DNA from: Rhodanobacter sp. C01
Lineage (GTDB): Bacteria; Pseudomonadota; Gammaproteobacteria; Xanthomonadales; Rhodanobacteraceae
Assembly: GCF_002001045.1 (NCBI RefSeq)
Contig: NZ_MUNR01000012.1
Location: 372,001 to 436,000, forward strand
Direction: 5' to 3'
Length of the DNA stretch: 64,000 bases
Shown in pieces: positions 63,157-64,000 of this stretch (its first letter is position 1; each line of letters opens with the position of its first letter). The notes beneath the pieces are model-generated. The model did not search any database and was not told the DNA's origin. It saw only the letters and a program-made list of their open reading frames with translations. A program made the position numbers and the translations under genes.

Positions 63157-64000
63157 TCAGCCGGGCGGCAAGTTGAAGCCACGCAGGATGCGCGCGCGGC
63201 CTGCCTCGTCCGCCTCCAGCACGGCCAGCAGTACGCCATCACTGGCGAACGCGGCACAACGGCCGGCAGCCGGCAGCCCCGGCAGGACGACTTGCTGACC
63301 GCGTGAAATGGCCATGCCTTGCGCTTCGTCGAGCTGCAACGATGGCAAATCGGACAATCCGGCCGAAACGGGCAACAACCACGCCAGCAACGCCTCGTCG
63401 TCCTGCTCCGCCGCCTGCTCCAGTTCAGCCAGCGAGACCATGCGCGGTTCGCGAAACGGTTCCACCCACAGCCGACGCAGAGCGGTCAGGTGCGCACCAC
63501 AACCCAGATCCTCGCCCAAATCCACCGCCAGCGAACGCACGTAGGTGCCGGAGCCGCATTCCACCAGCAGTGTCAGCGCATCGTCCGTACGCGCCAGCAG
63601 TTCGAACCGGTGAATTTCCACCTCGCGCGCAGGCACTTCGACGATCTCACCACGGCGCGCCTTGGCATACAGTCGCTCGCCATCCAGCTTGAGCGCCGAA
63701 TACATCGGCGGCACCTGCATGATGCGCCCGCGCAGTTTTGCCAGTGCCGCCTCGATGATGGCTTCATCGAGCTTCGGTACGGGACGCTGCTGCAAAATTT
63801 CGCCTTCACGATCGGCCGTATCAGTGGTGATGCCGAGCCGACACTCGGCTACATAGGCCTTGCGAGCGCCAAGCAGGCTGCCGGCCAGCTTGGTCGCTTC
63901 GCCGAAACACAGTGGCAACAGGCCGGTGGCCAGCGGATCGAGCGCTCCGGTATGGCCGCCCTTGGCCGCGCGCAAAAGCCGGCGCACGGTTTGCAATGCC
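63157..64000 (-). CDS. truB: tRNA pseudouridine-55 synthase, 5' end outside window
   Basis: TruB makes pseudouridine 55 in the T-loop of tRNAs. About 280 residues are visible, with the catalytic aspartate in GGHTGALDPLATGLLPLCFG near the N-terminus, and RLYAKARRGEIVEVPAREVE, then GSGTYVRSLAVDLG and the PUA domain. The N-terminal ~20-30 residues lie beyond the window end, so the true start is not seen. It ends 30 bases before the rpsO promoter. The truB-rpsO-pnp order is a common gammaproteobacterial arrangement. Confidence 0.95.
   Translation of the reverse strand, partial: ALQTVRRLLRAAKGGHTGALDPLATGLLPLCFGEATKLAGSLLGARKAYVAECRLGITTDTADREGEILQQRPVPKLDEAIIEAALAKLRGRIMQVPPMYSALKLDGERLYAKARRGEIVEVPAREVEIHRFELLARTDDALTLLVECGSGTYVRSLAVDLGEDLGCGAHLTALRRLWVEPFREPRMVSLAELEQAAEQDDEALLAWLLPVSAGLSDLPSLQLDEAQGMAISRGQQVVLPGLPAAGRCAAFASDGVLLAVLEADEAGRARILRGFNLPPG

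Overview
The window looks like a high-GC gammaproteobacterial chromosome, most likely family Rhodanobacteraceae (order Xanthomonadales, near Rhodanobacter or Dyella). This is inferred from the gene complement and protein style: Gln at GyrA position 83, a class III PHA synthase pair, a YtrA-type regulator with a GGTG-N16-CACC site, CysG/CysJIH sulfur assimilation and a cyoABCD-SURF1 cluster. Almost all of it is housekeeping DNA. I see no insertion sequence, prophage, CRISPR array, tRNA or rRNA gene. Genes run in both directions, with strong shared terminators between convergent pairs.

Layout. 1-9.6 kb: the end of a GntP permease, typA, a cysteine-free OxyR-like LysR gene divergent from acnA, a small lipoprotein and fadD. 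9.6-14.8 kb: a PilZ protein, a 922-bp gene-free stretch, then scpA-scpB-rluB (chromosome segregation and rRNA pseudouridylation) and an ArsC/YfgD-like protein. 14.8-18.5 kb: an omega-amidase/methionine aminotransferase operon, and a LysR gene divergent from an azoreductase over a palindrome. 18.8-22.9 kb: a small exported protein, a YtrA-family GntR repressor, an ABC ATPase and permease, and two paralogous DUF2884 lipoproteins; this is the most system-like accessory locus here. 22.9-31 kb: fumC, purB, cysK, cysG, cysB and an MFS transporter. 31-36 kb: the cytochrome bo3 operon cyoABCD plus SURF1. 36-40.3 kb: cysJIH. 40.4-43.4 kb: a TauE/SafE permease, a RoxA-type ribosomal oxygenase and a GNAT fusion protein. 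43.7-51.4 kb: sucA-sucB-lpd, a LOG protein, a YhdH-type oxidoreductase and pilH. 51.5-56.5 kb: a CbpA-type DnaJ, peroxiredoxin, DoxX and gyrA. 56.6-64 kb: a GtrA protein, mtnA, PspC, phaC-phaE, pnp, rpsO and the start-truncated truB.

How the genes connect. Central metabolism: aconitase, fumarase and the 2-oxoglutarate dehydrogenase complex feed the TCA cycle, and the bo3 oxidase takes the electrons. Sulfur: CysJIH reduces sulfate-derived PAPS to sulfide, CysG makes the siroheme that CysI needs, CysK makes cysteine, and a CysB-like regulator sits beside cysG. Methionine salvage: MtnA plus the aminotransferase/omega-amidase pair supply two ends of the pathway. RNA biology: RluB, TruB, S15, PNPase, TypA and RoxA all act on ribosomes or RNA.

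The signals most worth checking are the YtrA/ABC/DUF2884 locus with its near-perfect operator, the rpsO leader hairpin, the 8-bp-periodic ACGTC repeats in the cysJ leader, the palindrome shared by two divergent promoters, and the cysteine-free OxyR-like regulator.
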